Assembly (NCBI GenBank): GCA_947177925.1 | Contig: CAMWWJ010000138.1 | Coordinates: 1 to 8,505, forward strand | Direction of reading: 5' to 3' | Origin: an uncultured Lachnospiraceae bacterium | GTDB lineage: Bacteria; Bacillota; Clostridia; Lachnospirales; Lachnospiraceae | Length of the DNA: 8,505 nucleotides | Shown: one piece after another, positions 1 through 6,699 of the stretch | How positions within the stretch are numbered: the first letter of the stretch is position 1 | Layout of the letters: every line of letters begins with the position of its first letter | The notes under the pieces: generated by a model | Seen by the model: only the letters and a program-made list of their open reading frames with translations | Databases searched by the model: none | What the model was told of the DNA's origin: nothing | Made by a program: the position numbers and the translations under genes

Positions 1-150
1 CTTTATATTTTTTCAAAATTATCGAAAATATCCAAAATTTTCCAACATTTCTTGCAAGATTTTCTATTTTATTGTTAAATTTGACCGTATTTATGCCATT
101 CTACTTCATCAAATACCCCTTATAAATTTATAGAAACACATTGAATCCAT
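1..150. other. AT-rich non-coding stretch, nothing recognised
   Basis: I see no open reading frame of useful length on either strand, no tRNA-like clover leaf, and no promoter pair with acceptable spacing. The stretch lies beyond the terminator of the secreted-protein gene and is probably intergenic DNA leading to a gene outside the window. Confidence 0.5.
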
Positions 151-192
151 AAAAAAGGGATGCCAAAGATGTTTTTAGCATCCTTAGCATCC
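151..192 (-). terminator. Rho-independent terminator of the 222-1169 gene
   Basis: Read on the minus strand, GGATGC (183-178) pairs with GCATCC (163-158) and is followed by C and six T's (156-151), about 40 nt after the stop codon. The right arm is duplicated: plus-strand TTAGCATCC occurs twice in tandem (176-192), so a second register of the same hairpin is possible. The stem is short (6 bp) but GC-containing and the U-tract is clear. Confidence 0.7.
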
Positions 193-221
193 GCCATTCA
201 CATTACTGGCAGAAAGCATTT

Positions 222-1169
222 CTACTTTCTGTAATACAGATAGCTGGTATCTATAAAGGTGGTCCCCAGCCAAGTATCCTTATATGTAACCTTTACACAG
301 GACATCGGGAATATATAATCATAAGTTTTGGTATATGTATCCGTAAAGACACGTTTATAATTTCTCATGTTATATGAATTTGTTTCGACTCTTTTCGAAA
401 CCCTGTTTGTTTTTGTATTCAGGTTCACTTTTGTTCCGCTCTTAATGGAGGTGAATTTAAATTCTCCATTTGCATCAAAGCTATTGGCAAATTTTATAGA
501 TGAAATTTTATAACCTTTTCTTGCCTTTACCGTTAATTTTCCAGACTTTGCACTGTAAAACTTTGTATAGTAATACTGTCCGTTGGAATCCTTCTTTTTT
601 GTAGCATTGGCATAAGAAAGAGTATACGGTTCTGCCGAGCTTGCTTTTATGGAGATAGTCTTTTTCAGATTTGCACCTGTTGGAAGCTTCGTGGTAATAG
701 TCACCTTATAGGTTCCTGCTTTCTTAGCATATAAGCCTATTTCCGCATCATTTTCATAACTTGTTTCCGTAGCTCCGGATTCCTTTCTTCCGTCCGGATA
801 CTCCTTTGTCTCTGCTGATACAGTAGTGGAACCGTTTGTTATGATTTTTGCAACAAGATTTCCACTGTTGGATTTGACAGAAACAAGCTTAAGGTTCTTG
901 TTATTGTATGTCACTTTTATTCCGCTTGTTAAATGACTTGCATCATCTGCATAAATGCGCATTTTTGTCTTTGCATTATTGTAATTATTTCCAAGCTCGT
1001 ATTTAATCCCATATTTATCAAAACCGTATTTGTCAAATCCATACTGATCATAATTGCCATTATAGACCGGCGTGTAGGCTGCTTTTGAATCCGTACCTGC
1101 CGCCAAAAAACAGGACACTGCCAAAGCCGCTGCCAAAAAGCCAGTAAATAGCTTTTTTCTTAATTTCAT
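222..1169 (-). CDS. Secreted Tyr/Lys-rich protein of unknown function, with Ig-like beta segments
   Basis: I do not recognise this 315-residue protein. It starts with a clear signal peptide: basic residues 2-6 (KLRKK), a hydrophobic core at about 8-24, and a likely signal peptidase I site near SKA-A at 28-31. Directly after it, residues 41-55 are three tandem pentapeptides (DQYGF, DKYGF, DKYGI). Residues about 62-176 alternate short beta-like strands, including an AGTYKVTITT stretch (151-160) typical of bacterial Ig-like or adhesin folds. Residues 200-250 form a second beta-rich part. There are no catalytic motifs, no LPXTG anchor and no C-terminal membrane helix, so release or non-covalent wall attachment is likely; the many Lys residues would suit binding to anionic wall polymers. 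The ATG at 1169 has an AGGAGG site 7 nt upstream and a consensus promoter, and the gene has its own terminator, so it is probably monocistronic and well expressed. Confidence 0.85.
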   Translation of the reverse strand: MKLRKKLFTGFLAAALAVSCFLAAGTDSKAAYTPVYNGNYDQYGFDKYGFDKYGIKYELGNNYNNAKTKMRIYADDASHLTSGIKVTYNNKNLKLVSVKSNSGNLVAKIITNGSTTVSAETKEYPDGRKESGATETSYENDAEIGLYAKKAGTYKVTITTKLPTGANLKKTISIKASSAEPYTLSYANATKKKDSNGQYYYTKFYSAKSGKLTVKARKGYKISSIKFANSFDANGEFKFTSIKSGTKVNLNTKTNRVSKRVETNSYNMRNYKRVFTDTYTKTYDYIFPMSCVKVTYKDTWLGTTFIDTSYLYYRK

Positions 1170-1202
1170 TTGAATTCCTCCTACATAAGTTTTGTTGTTA
1201 CT

Positions 1203-1231
1203 ATATTACTCCTTGTCTCATTATCTGTCAA
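1203..1231 (-). promoter_or_regulatory. Consensus sigma-A promoter of the 222-1169 gene
   Basis: On the minus strand a perfect -35 TTGACA (1231-1226) is followed by a 17-nt spacer and a -10 TAATAT (1208-1203). The predicted start of transcription is near 1196, giving a leader of about 27 nt that carries the AGGAGG site. Just upstream (1258-1242) are two hexamers, CTTAAG and CTTAAA, spaced 11 nt start to start, which could be an activator site. Confidence 0.8.
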
Positions 1232-1242
1232 CGAACTACCCT

Positions 1243-1365
1243 TTAAGATTTCCTTAAGTTTTCCAGAAATTCACAAATCCTGTCATACCGTTCTGTTCCA
1301 AGGAACCTTCTCATCAACTTGAATGCGGTATATATCGGTTTCTCCATAAAATAGTATCTTTTCAT
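1243..1365 (-). CDS. Possible small ORF, 40 codons, unknown function
   Basis: After the TGA of the CHAP protein the same frame reads TGA and then ATG (1365-1363), and stays open for 40 codons to a TAA at 1245-1243. An internal ATG lies at 1347. The peptide is varied and helix-like: MKRYYF at the start, basic and aromatic residues in the middle (FKLMRRFLG at 15-23), and FLENLRK near the end. It is not low-complexity, and it could be a small protein or the remnant of a larger one. There is no good Shine-Dalgarno site, so translation would depend on re-initiation from the upstream gene through the stop-start junction TGATGAATG. The frame ends just before the promoter of the next gene. This is only a candidate: 40 open codons can occur by chance. 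Confidence 0.3.
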   Translation of the reverse strand: MKRYYFMEKPIYTAFKLMRRFLGTERYDRICEFLENLRKS

Positions 1366-1368
1366 TCA

Positions 1369-2340
1369 TCAATCGATTAAATATATGTATCCAATGATTT
1401 GCCGATTCCGGCTCCATTCCTCAATCTTTCCATAATGAAAAACAATATCTGATCCGGAAGGTCTTGTAGACATTGTTTTATAGCCTGATTCCGACACATA
1501 AATCTCATCGCCATCTACTTTTTCCACCACCGCTATGTGATAGCTGCCGTATTGTGCCCCAAATACGACTAACGCTCCCTGTTTTGGCATCTTTCCTGTC
1601 TTATAAGTCTTAGTCTGTTTATTTTTCAGCCAGATGCCATAAGGATTGCTGCCAAAAATAGTCAAATCCGGCTCCACTTTTGCCTTATCAAGTATTTCCC
1701 ACGCTCTTCCGCAGGCATACCATGTACAGTTGCCTATGCAGTATTTGTTGCCATCAAAAGAATTCCTTGTAGGCGCATACCTGTCGTAATTAAAATAGAC
1801 ATTTCCTGAAGAAAAATAATACTTACTGCTAAATGACGGCACTGTAGTCCTTGCTTTAAAAGAGCTGTTCGTTACCGCTTTTCCTTTTTTTATGGCAATC
1901 TTTATTTTCGCCTTTTTCTTACTGCCGTCCTTTGCTTTACAGGTAATGGTTACAGTTCCCTTTTTCTTTAAGGTAACCACTCCTTTTGAATTGACCGTTG
2001 CCAGCTTTTTATTGCTGCTTGAATAAGATAATTTCCTATTGGTAGCATTCGAAGGTTTGATTATGGGTTTTAATTTTATCTTTTCCCCTGTCTTTCCGGA
2101 AAGCTTCTTCTTCGAAAAGGAAATCTTTTTGATTTTTATCTCTTGGGGTTCTTCCTCTTCTTCCTCTTCATAGCCATCACGATAGCCGCCCTCTTCGCCT
2201 TCGTCTCCCTGCACTTGTCTGGTTCCTTCCTCATCCGAAAAAAATGCCTCCGCCTCGGCGGAACCCCAAACAAGAAAAACGAATACCGCCATACATACCA
2301 ATGAAAAAAATATCCCCGACCTCTTTACGAATCGTCCCAA
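1369..2340 (-). CDS. Secreted Big_2 (Ig-like) + CHAP domain cell-wall hydrolase
   Basis: A 323-residue exported enzyme. Residues 1-32 form a signal peptide (KR at 6-7, hydrophobic 10-25, likely cleavage after AEA). Residues 33-66 are a very acidic linker ending in seven consecutive Glu. Residues about 68-151 are a Lys-rich bacterial Ig-like group 2 domain, with the family pattern of a Ser/Asn-rich SYSSSN segment, then ATVNSKGVVTL and GTVTITCKA. Residues about 195-320 are a CHAP amidase/peptidase domain: Cys205 in GNCTWYA is the expected nucleophile and His268 in YGSYHIAVVE the general base. By family it should cleave peptidoglycan cross-bridges or the amide bond to muramic acid, outside the cell. 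The start codon is TTG at 2340, chosen because AAGGGGG lies 8 nt upstream and it gives a complete signal peptide; the next in-frame ATG (codon 17) would cut the signal peptide. The exact bond cleaved cannot be told from sequence. Confidence 0.88.
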   Translation of the reverse strand: MGRFVKRSGIFFSLVCMAVFVFLVWGSAEAEAFFSDEEGTRQVQGDEGEEGGYRDGYEEEEEEEPQEIKIKKISFSKKKLSGKTGEKIKLKPIIKPSNATNRKLSYSSSNKKLATVNSKGVVTLKKKGTVTITCKAKDGSKKKAKIKIAIKKGKAVTNSSFKARTTVPSFSSKYYFSSGNVYFNYDRYAPTRNSFDGNKYCIGNCTWYACGRAWEILDKAKVEPDLTIFGSNPYGIWLKNKQTKTYKTGKMPKQGALVVFGAQYGSYHIAVVEKVDGDEIYVSESGYKTMSTRPSGSDIVFHYGKIEEWSRNRQIIGYIYLID

Positions 2341-2348
2341 ATCATCTG

Positions 2349-2355
2349 CCCCCTT
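2349..2355 (-). promoter_or_regulatory. Ribosome binding site supporting the TTG start of the CHAP gene
   Basis: On the minus strand AAGGGGG (2355-2349) lies 8 nt before TTG (2340-2338). An ATG inside the spacer is in another frame, so TTG is the start that fits both the spacing and the signal peptide. Confidence 0.6.
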
Positions 2356-2361
2356 GTATCA

Positions 2362-2391
2362 TTATTATTCTTTTGTTTGCCATTAAGACAA
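2362..2391 (-). promoter_or_regulatory. Weak candidate promoter of the CHAP gene
   Basis: On the minus strand TTGTCT (2391-2386) is followed 16 to 18 nt later by AT-rich hexamers (AATAAT, ATAATA or TAATAA in 2369-2362). The -35 box overlaps the U-tract of the preceding terminator, as often happens when units are closely packed. The -10 box is not unique, so confidence is low. Confidence 0.3.
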
Positions 2392-2438
2392 AAAATCTCA
2401 AAAACCATCTATTTTCAGCATAATGGTTTTTGAGATTT
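2390..2438 (-). terminator. Rho-independent terminator of the aspartate-pathway operon
   Basis: A perfect 16-bp inverted repeat (2393-2408 with 2423-2438) encloses a 14-nt loop. On the minus strand the stem runs into six T's (2395-2390). It lies 43 nt after the lysC stop codon. The stem is AT-rich but long; on the plus strand the nearest T-run is about 13 nt away, so it should work mainly for minus-strand transcripts. Confidence 0.85.
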
Positions 2439-2481
2439 ATGTCAACCTGTTTTTTTCTGCTTCCTTCTATTTCCGCTGCAA

Positions 2482-3801
2482 TTAAAGCTGTGCCACTACA
2501 AAAATATCATAAATCGCCTTGATTGCTGCCTCGAATTCCTGATTCGTCACGCCAATAATAATGTTCAGCTCAGAAGAGCCCTGATCGATCATCTTTACGT
2601 TTACATTTGCATGGGCAAGGGCGGAAAAAATCCTTCCTGCCGTTCCTCTTGTAGCCTTCATGCCTCTGCCTACTACCGCAATCAGAGCCAGGTCAGATTC
2701 CAAGTCAACAGAATCGGGTTTGGCAAGCTTATGAATGCCTGCAAGCACCTTTTGTTCCTTTTTCTCAAACTCATCCTGATGAACAAATACAGTCATGGTG
2801 TCGATTCCCGACGGAACATGCTCAAAAGAAATATCATTTTCTTCAAATACATGAAGCACCTTTCTTCCAAATCCAATCTCGGAATTCATCATGTCCTTTT
2901 CAATATTGATGGCGCAAAAGCCTTTCTTTCCCGCAATACCGGTAATGACATATTTGGGCTTCTGGCATGTGCTTTCCACGATCCATGTACCTTCATCCTT
3001 AGGCGCATTTGTATTCTTTATATTGATGGGGATTCCTTCCTTGCGGACAGGGAAAATGGCATCCTCATGAAGTACGGTAGCGCCCATATAGGAAAGCTCC
3101 CGCAGTTCCCTGTAAGTAATCGTATCGATTCCTTTTGGATTATGGATAATCCTTGGATCGGCAATTAGAAAGCCGGAAACATCCGTCCAGTTTTCATACA
3201 CGTCTGCCTTTACTGCTTTCGCAACGATGGAGCCTGTAATGTCGGAACCGCCTCTGGAAAAGGTCTTTACGGTTCCGTCTTCCTTTGCTCCATAAAATCC
3301 CGGAACCACTGCCCTTTCTACACCTGCAAGCCGTTCTGACAGCACCTGATCTGTTTTATCCGCCATAAAATTACCGTTTTCATCAAAGAAAATAACCGTG
3401 GCAGCATCAATGAATTCATATCCTAAATAGTTTGCCATAATAATGCCGTTTAAATATTCCCCACGGCTGGCAGCATAATCGCTTCCCGCCTTTTTCTTGA
3501 AGTTTTCCGTAATGGTCTTAAATTCTTCTTCCAAAGACAAATCAAGGCCCAGGCCTTCTATAATCTCATTGTATCTTGCTTCAATGGCTTTTAAAGCCTT
3601 GGAAAAGTCATTCCCCTGCTCTGCATAGGCATAAGTCGCATACAGCATATCCGTTACTTTCGTATCGGTGGAATTTCTTTTTCCCGGTGCGGATGGCACT
3701 ACATATTTTCTGTCCTGATCCGCTCTGATGATAGCGCCCACTTTCTTAAACTGCTCCGCACTGGCAAGTGAGCTTCCGCCAAACTTTACAATCTTTATCA
3801 T
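2482..3801 (-). CDS. lysC: Aspartate kinase (aspartokinase III/YclM type) with tandem ACT domains
   Basis: Catalyses ATP-dependent phosphorylation of aspartate to 4-phospho-aspartate, the first step toward lysine, threonine, methionine and diaminopimelate. In the amino acid kinase domain (about 1-275) I see KFGGSSLAS at 6-14, SAPGKR at 37-42 with DTKVTDMLY at 46-54, SRGEYL at 112-117, FSRGGSDITGS at 181-191 and WTDVSGF at 205-211. The C-terminal part holds two ACT units: ITGIAGKKGFCAINIE at about 286-301 onward, and LIAVVGRGM at about 373-381 onward, with GSSELNIIIGV at 408-418. These usually bind the feedback effector, lysine and/or threonine, which cannot be predicted here. The 439-residue length and the SAPGKR form fit the longer aspartokinase III/YclM group rather than the roughly 400-residue type with an internal beta-subunit start. 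The ATG at 3801 follows AAAGGAG 12 nt upstream. It is the last gene of the operon, 31 nt after apgM. Confidence 0.96.
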   Translation of the reverse strand: MIKIVKFGGSSLASAEQFKKVGAIIRADQDRKYVVPSAPGKRNSTDTKVTDMLYATYAYAEQGNDFSKALKAIEARYNEIIEGLGLDLSLEEEFKTITENFKKKAGSDYAASRGEYLNGIIMANYLGYEFIDAATVIFFDENGNFMADKTDQVLSERLAGVERAVVPGFYGAKEDGTVKTFSRGGSDITGSIVAKAVKADVYENWTDVSGFLIADPRIIHNPKGIDTITYRELRELSYMGATVLHEDAIFPVRKEGIPINIKNTNAPKDEGTWIVESTCQKPKYVITGIAGKKGFCAINIEKDMMNSEIGFGRKVLHVFEENDISFEHVPSGIDTMTVFVHQDEFEKKEQKVLAGIHKLAKPDSVDLESDLALIAVVGRGMKATRGTAGRIFSALAHANVNVKMIDQGSSELNIIIGVTNQEFEAAIKAIYDIFVVAQL

Positions 3802-3832
3802 GATTATCCTAATCTCCTTTTATGATGCTTTT

Positions 3833-5035
3833 TTACTTTTCAAAAAGCAATTCTATGATTTCATGTCCCTTCTCTACGAAATGACCACTTTTCTTTGCTT
3901 CCTTCTCGTTGTAAAGCAGGTTATTTTCTGTTTTTTCGCTGCTGTCATACAACAGGTACGGTACATTATCAGAGGTATGGGTCCTGACCCGGATAGGGGT
4001 TGGGTGGTCCGGAAGCACCAGCAGGCGAAAATCAATTCCTTTTTCTGTCAGTTCCTCGTATAAAGGTCCGATAATCCGTTCATCCAGAAATTCAATTGCC
4101 TGGACTTTTCTTTCCACGCTGCCCTGATGTCCCATTTCATCGGGAGCTTCCACATGAATATAGACAAAATCATATCCGTCTTCCGTCAACGCCTTTACTG
4201 CAGCATCCTTTTTTCCGGTATAATTGGTATGAAGGCCGCCATTTGCTCCTTCTACCTCTATATTGTCCATTCCGGCGCCTACCGCAATTCCTTTTAACAA
4301 GTCCACGGCTGAAATCATAACGCCTTTTTTTCCGGTCTTTTCCTTGAAATCCGAAAGCATGGGCTTTGTGCCCGCTCCCCAGAACCAACAGCAGTTAGCA
4401 GGATTTAACCCCTGCTTTTTCCGTTCTATGTTGATAGGGTGATTTACCAGAATATCATAGCTCTTTTCCATCATCTTGCGAAGGGCCTCTTCCTTTGGCA
4501 GATGCGGTCCGATTATCTGTTCCAATACGTCATGAGGCGGAGTCAGTTCCACAACTCTTCCCTTTTCCCAAATCAGGCAGTGGCGGTAGCTGGTTCCCAC
4601 AAAAAATTTGTACGTATCATCTTCCAGCTCTTTCCTGACCGCTTCCAACAATACAGCACAATCCTCCGTACTGATTTCACTGGAGCTGTGGTCGATGATG
4701 GTTTTTTCCTCAAAGGGAACATCATCCTCAGAAATAGTCACAATATTACAGCGTATGGCAATATCCGTATTTTTCATGGGAATGCCAATGCTGAGAGCCT
4801 CTAAAGGAGAACGGCCTGAATAATACTTTTTGGGATCGTATCCCATAACGGAAAGATTGGCCGTATCGGAACCCGGCTTCATTCCCTCGGGTATCGTATG
4901 CACCATCCCGACCTGGCCCATACTGCTTAATTTATCCATTGCAGGAGTCTTGGCATATTCCAAAGGAGTCTTTCCCTCTAATGCTTCAATCGGCTCATCC
5001 GCCATGCCGTCTCCCAAAACAATTGCATATTTCAT
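3833..5035 (-). CDS. apgM: ApgM-family phosphomutase-like enzyme; by context a probable homoserine kinase analogue
   Basis: A 400-residue member of the alkaline phosphatase superfamily, of the archaeal-type cofactor-independent phosphoglycerate mutase branch, at normal full length. Visible active-site features are Asp9 in LGDGMAD, Ser56 in GSDTAN (the expected phospho-acceptor), then GYDP, SGRSPLEA at 73-80, Asp299 and His303 in EAPDEMGHQG, Asp343 and His344 in LPDHPTP, and His353. These match the two-metal site of the family. Family annotation would be interconversion of 2- and 3-phosphoglycerate. However, the gene is locked between hom (11 nt) and lysC (31 nt), and the operon has no thrB. 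Genes of this family inside threonine operons have been proposed as non-orthologous homoserine kinases, making O-phosphohomoserine. I favour that role by context; the sequence alone does not decide it. The ATG at 5035 follows GAGGGA at 7-nt spacing. Confidence 0.88.
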   Translation of the reverse strand: MKYAIVLGDGMADEPIEALEGKTPLEYAKTPAMDKLSSMGQVGMVHTIPEGMKPGSDTANLSVMGYDPKKYYSGRSPLEALSIGIPMKNTDIAIRCNIVTISEDDVPFEEKTIIDHSSSEISTEDCAVLLEAVRKELEDDTYKFFVGTSYRHCLIWEKGRVVELTPPHDVLEQIIGPHLPKEEALRKMMEKSYDILVNHPINIERKKQGLNPANCCWFWGAGTKPMLSDFKEKTGKKGVMISAVDLLKGIAVGAGMDNIEVEGANGGLHTNYTGKKDAAVKALTEDGYDFVYIHVEAPDEMGHQGSVERKVQAIEFLDERIIGPLYEELTEKGIDFRLLVLPDHPTPIRVRTHTSDNVPYLLYDSSEKTENNLLYNEKEAKKSGHFVEKGHEIIELLFEK

Positions 5036-5046
5036 ATTCTTTCCCT

Positions 5047-6252
5047 CTATTCTTCCACACGGATCATGGAAATCACATTACCCGCTGCTTCTGCTTTCTC
5101 CTTATATTCCTTCTCACTCATCACTTCTGTGATAAAGCCCGTTTCATCTGAAAATCCTGCATCAAGGAAGCTTACTTTTCCAAAAGCAGCTTCCGCCTTT
5201 GCCTTGTCGCTGCCTTCTACTCTTACAAAAAATCTTCTTTTTGCGTCTTCTATTCCTGCAAGCTGTAATTTTTCAGGATCCCAGAAGCAGAAAATATTCT
5301 TTCCCACATGCTTTGCACAATCAATCACATCGGAAACCACTGCGCTTGCGGTAGGAAGCTTTCCTGCTCCCTTACCATAATACATAGTTTCGCCCAAAGT
5401 GTTACCCTTTACCAAAATAGCATTGAATACATCATTTACGCTGTAAAGGGCATTGTCCCTGCCTATTACGAATGGGGCTACCATGGCAAAATACTTTCCA
5501 TCCACATATCTGCTCATGCCAAGGAGCTTGATGGTAGAATCTATCTGTTTCATATAAGCAAAATCCCTTGTAGAGATTTTCGTAATGCCTTCTGTATAAA
5601 TGTCCTCGAAATTAACAGTCTTTCCATATACAAGAGAGGATAAAATGGCTATTTTGCGGCATGCATCATAGCCTTCCACATCAGCTTCCGGATTTCTTTC
5701 CGCATAGCCCTTTTCCTGTGCTTCTTTTAACACTTCCGAAAAATCAGAGCCTTCCCGCTCCATTTTAGTTAAAATATAATTGGTAGTACCGTTTAAAATA
5801 CCGGTGATGGCTTCAATCCTTTCCGGTGTCAGGGAAGAATTGATTGGGCGAATAATAGGGATGCCGCCTCCCACGCTTGCTTCAAACAGGTAATTGCAGT
5901 TGTTTTCCCTTGCAATCTGTATAAGCTCGGGACCATGCTTTGCTACCAGCTCCTTGTTGGAGGTACATACGCTTTTTCCCGCCATAAGCGCTCTTTTGGA
6001 AAATGTATAGGCAGGCTCGATACCGCCCATTGCTTCACAGACAATGGAAACCTCTTCATCATTTAAAATAGCTTCCACATCATGCACTACCAGATTTTCA
6101 TAAGGATCTCCAGGAAAATCCCTTAAATCCAGAATGTATTTTACATCAATATCCACTCCGGCCTTTTTATTGACCATTTCCTGATTTGTTTTAATGACTT
6201 CCACGATACCGCTTCCTACTGTTCCGTATCCTAATACTGCTGTTTTTACCAT
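5047..6252 (-). CDS. hom: Homoserine dehydrogenase
   Basis: NAD(P)H-dependent reduction of aspartate 4-semialdehyde to homoserine, the branch point toward threonine and methionine. The N-terminal Rossmann motif is GYGTVGSG at 8-15. Further signatures are TSNKELVA at 97-104 with Lys100, EASVGGGIPI at 124-133, GILNGTTNYIL at 151-161, DVEGYDACRKIAIL at 191-204 with the likely catalytic Lys200, and GKGAGKLPTASAVVSD at 293-308. At 401 residues it is shorter than Bacillus-type enzymes (about 430). Its C-terminal segment (about 340-401) starts like an ACT domain (RFFVRVEG) but lacks the usual DxPGVL ligand-binding loop, so feedback control may be changed or handed to the separate ACT protein encoded just upstream. 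The start is firm: AAGGAG overlaps the stop codon of the upstream gene and the gap is only 4 nt, which suggests translational coupling. Confidence 0.96.
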   Translation of the reverse strand: MVKTAVLGYGTVGSGIVEVIKTNQEMVNKKAGVDIDVKYILDLRDFPGDPYENLVVHDVEAILNDEEVSIVCEAMGGIEPAYTFSKRALMAGKSVCTSNKELVAKHGPELIQIARENNCNYLFEASVGGGIPIIRPINSSLTPERIEAITGILNGTTNYILTKMEREGSDFSEVLKEAQEKGYAERNPEADVEGYDACRKIAILSSLVYGKTVNFEDIYTEGITKISTRDFAYMKQIDSTIKLLGMSRYVDGKYFAMVAPFVIGRDNALYSVNDVFNAILVKGNTLGETMYYGKGAGKLPTASAVVSDVIDCAKHVGKNIFCFWDPEKLQLAGIEDAKRRFFVRVEGSDKAKAEAAFGKVSFLDAGFSDETGFITEVMSEKEYKEKAEAAGNVISMIRVEE

Positions 6253-6256
6253 CTCT

Positions 6257-6697
6257 TTACTCCTTAGCTAATATTTTCACGTAATGAACGCCTTCTTTTC
6301 TTTCTACCCGGTCTATCATTTCCGACATGTCACGGGTGGTAGATAGTACTTGTACACTGACGCTTAAGGATGCCACCCCGTTAATGGGAATACTTTGATG
6401 AATGGTTAAAATATTGGCGCCAAAGGCTGCTATTATTTTTAACACATCCGACAACAATCCCGGCTGGTCATCCATCTGCACTGTCATCGTGACAGTCTTG
6501 CCCTCTGTAGTGTCATGAAAAGGAAAAATGGCTTCTTTGTACTTATAAAAGGAACTTCTGCTGATTCCCACTTTATCTACAGCTTCCTGTACAGAATGAA
6601 CCTTTTCCGATTCAAGCATCCTTTTTGCTTCCACTACCTTTAATAACACTTCCGGCAGGGCTCTTTGTTTTACTACAAAATATCCCGTACTTTCCAT
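6257..6697 (-). CDS. HTH-like + ACT domain regulator, PheB/UPF0735 family
   Basis: A 146-residue cytoplasmic protein. Residues about 36-54 (SVQEAVDKVGISRSSFYKY) read as a helix-turn-helix-like segment. Residues about 68-145 form an ACT domain with the ligand-loop motif DDQPGLLSDVL at 76-86 and GANILTIHQ at 93-101. The family is named after PheB of Bacillus subtilis, encoded next to prephenate dehydratase; in clostridia similar genes stand before hom. It probably senses an amino acid, plausibly threonine or another pathway product, and acts on hom activity or on expression of the operon, but the exact role is not established. I place the start at ATG 6697 (GAGG about 5 nt upstream) rather than GTG 6703, because that GTG lies inside the Shine-Dalgarno sequence itself. 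It is the first large gene of the operon and lies 4 nt from hom. Confidence 0.88.
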   Translation of the reverse strand: MESTGYFVVKQRALPEVLLKVVEAKRMLESEKVHSVQEAVDKVGISRSSFYKYKEAIFPFHDTTEGKTVTMTVQMDDQPGLLSDVLKIIAAFGANILTIHQSIPINGVASLSVSVQVLSTTRDMSEMIDRVERKEGVHYVKILAKE

Positions 6698-6699
6698 AT

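Noticed and set aside
1101..1121. Lipobox (LAVSC) in the 222-1169 signal peptide
   Set aside because: Ala at -3 and Val at -2 are poor for a lipobox, and a better signal peptidase I site (SKA-A) follows at residues 28-31.
2611..3168. 185-codon plus-strand frame
   Set aside because: It lies entirely antisense within lysC, whose motifs are complete; no ribosome site or family resemblance.
3728..5643. Several plus-strand frames and one extra minus-strand frame of 70-121 codons over apgM and hom
   Set aside because: All are shadows of the well-supported minus-strand genes and show no recognisable domain or ribosome site.
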